Part shown: positions 58,951 to 64,000 of the stretch, piece after piece
Layout: each line of letters opens with the position of its first letter
Position numbering within the stretch: the first letter of the stretch is position 1
Position numbers and translations under genes: made by a program
From: Podaxis mareebaensis
Lineage: Eukaryota > Basidiomycota > Agaricomycetes > Agaricales > Agaricaceae
Assembly (NCBI GenBank): GCA_018524725.1
Contig: JAEUWP010000418.1
Location: 1 to 64,000 of the forward strand
Reading direction: 5' to 3'
DNA length: 64,000 nucleotides
The notes under the pieces: model-generated
What the model saw: the letters and a program-made list of their open reading frames with translations, nothing else
Database searches by the model: none
Told to the model about the DNA's origin: nothing

Positions 58951-60897
58951 TTACACAGTCAAAGGCGACATCATATACGATTCACCATATTTCGATGGGC
59001 TTAGTGGAGAGGTGTCATCCGCCTGGGGTGACACGCCGGCTGTTAGAATCTCTGTCCCGGTATCCTCATGCTGATACTTGAGTGGTTCCCGGCTGCCCAT
59101 TACATATGTCCCATCCTCCATCCCGATCCTAACATGCTCCGTCGATTTCTGAAGTATGAGGTTCGGCGGATGTCTGAAGTAACCAACGGTTTCGCAAGGT
59201 CTATCCTTCTCGTCCAGATGCGTCGTCGTGGCAAGCGAAGCGAACAAGGAGCTCTTGTAGTACCCCGGTTTGTCTTTAAGCATCAACGTAAACGCTGTGA
59301 GGGCGAAAACAAAAGGAAGAAGGATAAGGAGGATCTGGAGGTAAGAGAGAGCGGCTTCGTTGTGGTGGACGAGGACGTCGACTGTGCTTGCATCTCCACC
59401 GAGGAGGAAAGCCCGAGACAGGAGGAGCTGTTCAATCCAAGTGCGGTTAAAGATATACCAGTTCTCTCCAGTCTTATTGAACGCAACGACGTTGGTATCG
59501 TTCTTCCCATCACCCAGAACGTCTACGATGATTGCAACGGCGGAGGTATCAATTTGTCCAAGAAACCCGGCATCCGTCTGGTTCACTACAAGGGATTTGT
59601 AGCAGTCGTTCCACCTAACCCGTCCACCCGTAGCTTGATTAACGTTCCACAAGTCACAGGGAACTGCAGGTTTAACCGGTTCCGGGATCGTCTCCGATCG
59701 AACGAGCTCGATGGTGACGTCAAGAATGCGTAGTAGACCGAACAACTTCTCCGTCTGAAAATTATCGTTGACGAGGTTCACGAACTCCGTGCTGCTCCAT
59801 CCAATATAAGCCCTCTCCTGATCCTGAATCATAAACCCCATCGTCGTACTATTGATCCCATTCTCCTGCGCCAGCAAGCACATTTCCGCATAAATATCGG
59901 GTAGCCGCGTATCATTACCCCCAGGAGAATAAATCCTTCGCAACATCGTTCTAATTTCGTCCTCCGGGAACTTCTTCATCGACACCATCGACACCTTCAA
60001 CACCGTCTGCAAGAACGTATGTCTCCTGTTCCCCTTGGTCAAAGTGAACACCTGCTTCATCACACCCGTATCTCCACCAGTTGCATACGAAGCCCAAGGA
60101 TTATCCGATCGCATAGGCGCGAGATACGTGGTCTTGCCCCAGTCATTATCCCACCACACCAGAGGTTCTCCAGCCGGCTGCCTCAAGAGACTGTTGCTCT
60201 CTGTGTTCGGAACGTTACAGTGCCACGAGAGGAGTGTCCCATTGGCCGTCTCGGTCGTAGGACAATATCTCTCATCGTTCATCCAACTCAGCAGCTGTTG
60301 ACCAAAGCTGACACCAAAGCCTTCATCATCAAGAAAGATGCGAGGACCAATGTTATCTGATGCGTTCATGCGTTTCGGTGGCATGATAGCGGCAGGTTTT
60401 CGAACGTATGAGGAGGGAGGAAAGGAAAAGTTGAAACCGGGCTTGAAGAGGTTGGAAGTGAGTGTTTCGTTCACATCGATGCGATCTATGTCGTGATTTG
60501 GGTCATTGATGATGTGGACGTAGGAAGGATTTTGTACGAGGTAAGGAGAGATGGTGGCTCCGTTGACGAGCTGTGAGCGTGTGACGTATCCAGGGGAATC
60601 GAGAGCCCAGAGAAGAGTATCGTACATGTTCGCTAGGGTATACGAGACGGTGAATATGAGGACGAGAATGGCACTTCGGTTCATGCCTCGCGATGTGATG
60701 AAGAGGGCTCGTTGGATGTAGTCCTCGGCGAACATGAGGAAAGATGTGTATTCCATTGTGAGATATGCGGCATATGCACAGAAGTTGAAGATGGCGTATT
60801 GAAGAGCGATAGCGGATGCACGGAAGAGGATGTTCTTGACCACGTTCTCCCTCACTGATACAACGGAATCGATAAAGAAGGAGTGTGTGAGGTGCAT
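58951..60897 (-). CDS. Large membrane protein with ectodomain, unknown function
   Basis: An intronless 648-residue ORF. The first 110 residues hold two or more hydrophobic segments (ASAIALQYAIFNFCAYAAYL and NRSAILVLIFTVSYTLANMY). A large Asn-glycosylation-rich region follows (VNETLTS, FNFSFPP, MNASDN, ANGTLLS, INSTTM, VNQTDAG, KNDTNVV, FNRTWIE), likely outside the cell or in the ER lumen. A last membrane segment, LQILLILLPFVFALTAFTLML, precedes a Ser-rich cytoplasmic tail ending YMMSPLTV. No enzyme motif is recognised. Such proteins are frequent in Agaricomycetes. A G-rich run (gggggagggggggggggaa-like) sits just upstream of the start. Confidence 0.7.
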   Translation of the reverse strand: MHLTHSFFIDSVVSVRENVVKNILFRASAIALQYAIFNFCAYAAYLTMEYTSFLMFAEDYIQRALFITSRGMNRSAILVLIFTVSYTLANMYDTLLWALDSPGYVTRSQLVNGATISPYLVQNPSYVHIINDPNHDIDRIDVNETLTSNLFKPGFNFSFPPSSYVRKPAAIMPPKRMNASDNIGPRIFLDDEGFGVSFGQQLLSWMNDERYCPTTETANGTLLSWHCNVPNTESNSLLRQPAGEPLVWWDNDWGKTTYLAPMRSDNPWASYATGGDTGVMKQVFTLTKGNRRHTFLQTVLKVSMVSMKKFPEDEIRTMLRRIYSPGGNDTRLPDIYAEMCLLAQENGINSTTMGFMIQDQERAYIGWSSTEFVNLVNDNFQTEKLFGLLRILDVTIELVRSETIPEPVKPAVPCDLWNVNQATGGRVRWNDCYKSLVVNQTDAGFLGQIDTSAVAIIVDVLGDGKNDTNVVAFNKTGENWYIFNRTWIEQLLLSRAFLLGGDASTVDVLVHHNEAALSYLQILLILLPFVFALTAFTLMLKDKPGYYKSSLFASLATTTHLDEKDRPCETVGYFRHPPNLILQKSTEHVRIGMEDGTYVMGSREPLKYQHEDTGTEILTAGVSPQADDTSPLSPSKYGESYMMSPLTV

Positions 60898-62043
60898 ATT
60901 GGCCGAAGGAACGCGAAAGACCCGGGGGAGGGGGGGGGGAACATCCGGCGAAAATTATAGGGATTGAGAGTGCGAGCCCCGTTGGTTTGAGACGACCTAA
61001 TTCCGCCTCGGAGCAGCATTTCCGAGGCAGAAATTGAATCGAGTGTACCTGACTAGTGATTGACACGTTGAAGGAATCCCACATGCAAATGATGCAATGC
61101 AAAATGGTGAGCGCTAGACGTTGACGGGTTGATTGAACTCTATCGCTTTCATCGATGAAGACAAAATCGGCAACGAAGACTCAAAAGCGATGCGCTTCTG
61201 GCAACCAACAAGTCATGAATGACTGCCTCGAATTCAGAATGGGAAAATACGTACAGCAAAAAGGTACATATTTCTGTAGTGCAGGGCCGGACATCTCTCA
61301 TCCAAACCGACATGTTCGGAGGCAGGGTTAGCGAGAAACGATAATGCTCACAGCTGATGATGTTCACGATACTTAGTGAAGGCCCGAACCTTTGCGGGAG
61401 AGTTTGTCAAGTCCCTTCACGCGAGAGCGAATTGAGGGAAGCATTCGTTATGGTGCTGGAAGGTCAGCTCGAAAGATAATGCGGTGCATCCCAGGAGGAC
61501 GGCTGAACGGGACCTTGGTTTCCGCCTTGTTCCTGGATCACATCTTCTCAACACCGCGTACACCTGATCGGTGTCCAGGCTTTAGATCATTTCCGTTGGA
61601 CATGTTGTCAATGATAAATTGTTAATACCAAATTTAGGTTCCATTGGTGATGGCTCTACAATGCGAGCGTTAAGGGTTTCGTCAGCTTTCAGCGGGTGGT
61701 GGAGTGTTCATCAACAACTAACGTTTAACTCTGAGCTCCAGTCTTCTGAACTCTTGTTTTCACACAAATTCAAGAACATAGATCTTGCTTAGCTTGGCTT
61801 AGCTTAAGGCATATGGATGGGACATGGGATCATGAGCGTGAAGAAGTGTAAGAAAACGTAGGAGGGAGCGGACAGATGAGCAGCAACCGGTGTGGGGGGA
61901 GATCGAAGGGCAAGGAAAATTATGAAGGGAAGGACAACAACAGACAGGTACGCGACAGGCCTCCGACCACCCAATCCCAGAACCAGGTGTAATTCGAGTA
62001 GATGATTCCAAACGTACTCCTATCCACCGCACGAGGTCGTGTT
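60898..62043. other. Intergenic
   Basis: Contains the upstream region of the 648-aa membrane-protein gene and the 3' UTR of the eS6 gene. Small ORFs have no domain. Confidence 0.45.
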
Positions 62044-62960
62044 TTACGCGGTCTTGTGCGATGCCTTGATGGCGGCAGCCTTGGCCTTTTTCTCTGCGAT
62101 ACGCTTGGCAAGGATAGCGCTGCGAAGGATGAGGAAAGAACGTCGTGGATGACTGAGATGGTACGCACTCGTATTCGGCCTTCTGCTCCTTCTGGTGCTC
62201 CAGCCTGCGGCGCTTGAGGGAGCGGAGGTGACGGCGACGTTGGAGACGGAGGGGGGTAACCAATCGTTGAATTTTGGGTCTAGAGAACAAGGTAAGCAAA
62301 TGCGAGGAGGCAACGACACGGATAGACGTACGCCTTGGTGTAAGGCTTAGCATCAGGGTTCTTCTGGCTCTTAACCTCCCGGCGAACAACGTATTTCCTG
62401 ACATCGTCCTCCTTGCTCAGGTTGAAGAACTTCCTGATCTTGGTTGCCCTCTTGGGACCGAGACGCTTGGGAAGGACGTTATCGGTGAGTCCTGGGATTT
62501 CACCCTCACCCTGCTTGACGATAACGAGGGAGAGGACGGCAATATCGGGGCCAACGATGCAGCCACGGACGGACTTGCGCCTGCGTTCACCGGTGCGGCG
62601 GATGCGATAGCAGGAGTGGCCGTCGGAGAGCAAGAGGCGGACACGGTGGGGGAGGAGAACACCCTGCTTCATAGGGAAACCCTGCTTGTCGTTTCCACCA
62701 GTGATACGGAAGATGTAGCCTTTCCATTCGTCACCGAGAGAGTCGCCGGGAACTTCTTGGGAGATCTTCTTGTCGTAGAAGACGCGGCTAGAAAATTCAA
62801 CAACTCAGACGACATCTTTCTAGAGCTTGAAGGGACATACAATCGTCTCTCATCATCGACTTCGATGAGCTTTTGGGCCCCGGTTGCGGGGTCTACACTC
62901 CAGGTCAATATCGAGTTCAAAGATATGGTGTTGTTGCTTACTAGCAATGTTGAACTTCAT
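62044..62960 (-). CDS. RPS6: 40S ribosomal protein eS6
   Basis: Start MKFNIA at 62960, joined across an intron to [16 protein letters not shown] second intron is followed by [19 protein letters not shown] and [20 protein letters not shown]. The core continues [56 protein letters not shown] and [19 protein letters not shown]. Two more introns precede [17 protein letters not shown] and the Lys/Ala-rich end [17 protein letters not shown]. It is a core 40S protein, whose C-terminal serines are phosphorylated in many eukaryotes; here the tail is short and lacks the usual serine cluster (only one Ser). About 240 residues. Confidence 0.93.
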
Positions 62961-63347
62961 TCTGAAACAATATATCAGGGGATAGTTTCTTTCGGCAGCG
63001 CGACGGACAGCGTACCTTGAGGAGGGATTGTTGAGCTCGCCGTTAGCGTTGGCGGGAACGGACCACTTGACGAGAGATGGAGAGGGCGAGGGCGGCCTGC
63101 TGGGTGTCGGAACAAACACTCGCAAACTCGGAGAGTGTGGCAGAATCAAAGTTTGCATCTGTACAGTCATTTCAGCCACCGCTCGGCATCTTCCGGCCAC
63201 TGCAGAATCTCTCTCCCTGTCCGACCCTCTGATAGCGAAGTCGACAACTCAAGACCCTCCTTCCCACCTCAAGAAAACCCCCACAAATCGTCAGTTTTGT
63301 CGTCTAGATTGAGGTTATGACATACTGAACCTCTTCGCAGAGTCGTC
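62961..63347. promoter_or_regulatory. Shared divergent promoter of eS6 and uS15 genes
   Basis: A 387 bp spacer separates two oppositely transcribed ribosomal-protein genes, so both promoters lie here. A CT/GA-rich middle (gatggagagggcgaggg at about 63080) and a ctctctccctgtccgaccc tract (63210) are present. No perfect TATA box is seen. Coordinated expression of the pair is inferred. Confidence 0.6.
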
Positions 63348-63975
63348 ATGGGTCGTATGCATGCTCCCGGAAAGGGCATTTGTATGTTCAGGCAATATTC
63401 TACAGGCACGCGTTCTGATCAAGACCTCTAGCGTCCTCTGCCCTCCCCTACCGTAGGACTCCCCCTTCCTGGCTCAAGACTACCCCCGAGGAGGTGGTTG
63501 ACCAGATCGTCAAGCTTGCCCGCAAGGGTCTTACTCCCTCTCAAATCGGTGTCACCCTCCGTGATTCGCATGGTATTCCCCAAGTCCGCTTTGTGACTGG
63601 AAACAAAATCCTCCGTATCCTCAAGTCCCAAGGTACGCCCGCTATTCGCAAGTCTAACATATGCTCACGCACGATTCCTTTGTTTCTTCTCCCTATCTTG
63701 CTTCTACTTGAACGTACTCTACGTGCTTTTATAATGCCTTTTGTTTGGGGATAGGACTTGGCCCATCCATCCCTGAGGACCTTTGGCACCTCATCAAAAA
63801 GGCGGTCGCCGTCCGCAAACACTTGGAGACCAACCGCAAGGACAAGGACTCCAAGTTCCGTCTCATCTTGATCGAGTCGAGGATTCACAGGCTTGCTAGG
63901 TACTACAAGACCAAGCAACAGATTCCTCCTACCTTCAAGTACGATTCGGCCACTGCTTCCACCCTCATTGCCTAA
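63348..63975 (+). CDS. RPS13: 40S ribosomal protein uS15 (yeast Rps13)
   Basis: Start [11 protein letters not shown] at 63348. A short intron (donor GTATGT at 63382) is followed by [16 protein letters not shown] and [20 protein letters not shown]. The core [20 protein letters not shown] and [12 protein letters not shown] leads to a second intron, then [40 protein letters not shown] and [17 protein letters not shown], ending SATASTLIA. About 150 residues, complete, ending just before the window edge. It binds 18S rRNA in the 40S platform. Confidence 0.93.
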
Positions 63976-64000
63976 ACATTTTCACCTCGGCGGGATTTAT

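Noticed and set aside
59068..59733. 221 aa forward ORF
   Set aside because: It is antisense to the 648 aa membrane-protein gene and rich in Arg/Lys as expected of a shadow frame.
62274..63020. 248 aa forward ORF
   Set aside because: It is the antisense shadow of the eS6 gene and has no domain.

Overview
The window reads as nuclear DNA of an agaricomycete (mushroom-forming basidiomycete). Genes are split by many short GT-AG introns of about 45-120 bp. The gene content is fungal: a PDR-type ABC transporter, MATA-type HMG box, Vps68, tetraspanin, GFA-domain proteins, and a degraded and intact set of TKL-like kinases of the kind expanded in Agaricomycetes. No species is claimed.

Layout. 1-11 kb is a decayed duplicated region. 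Two copies of a unit (about 73-4040 and 4890-8420) each carry a reverse-strand kinase pseudogene followed by a decayed forward gene of unknown family; a third kinase fragment lies at 8.7-9.2 kb. The first copy has lost most of its CpG sites to TpG/CpA. Next come one intact-looking kinase (9.4-11.0 kb) and a CCHC zinc-knuckle ORF just upstream of it. 13.0-22.5 kb holds a tetraspanin-like gene, a DHTKD1-type 2-oxoadipate dehydrogenase E1, a small ricin-B-like lectin gene made of short exons, and a myo-inositol oxygenase. After a 2.6 kb gap comes dihydrofolate synthase (FOL3), then a MITE-like element.

The most unusual locus is 27659-28476 (reverse strand). It predicts a secreted precursor with 15 tandem copies of a 10-residue unit ending in APGW plus a dibasic Kex2 site, the layout of a Kex2-processed repeat peptide. 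An HMG-box regulator follows at 32.4-34.0 kb, then 3.5 kb with no firm gene.

37.5-51 kb: a Gly-rich membrane protein, a secreted GH43 glycosidase, a Vps68/TMEM50 protein, three tandem GFA-family genes with identical intron positions, and a polo-like kinase. 51.7-57.5 kb is one PDR-type full ABC transporter with a duplicated motif block in its promoter. 57.7-60.9 kb has two adjacent membrane proteins of unknown function. The window ends with a divergent ribosomal protein pair, eS6 and uS15 (yeast Rps13), sharing a 387 bp promoter.

The genes form no single pathway. The housekeeping genes are normal single loci; the accessory signals are the duplicated kinase region, the repeat-peptide gene, the MITE pair and the tandem GFA cluster. 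Exon borders were set by hand from reading frames and splice signals and should be treated as models.
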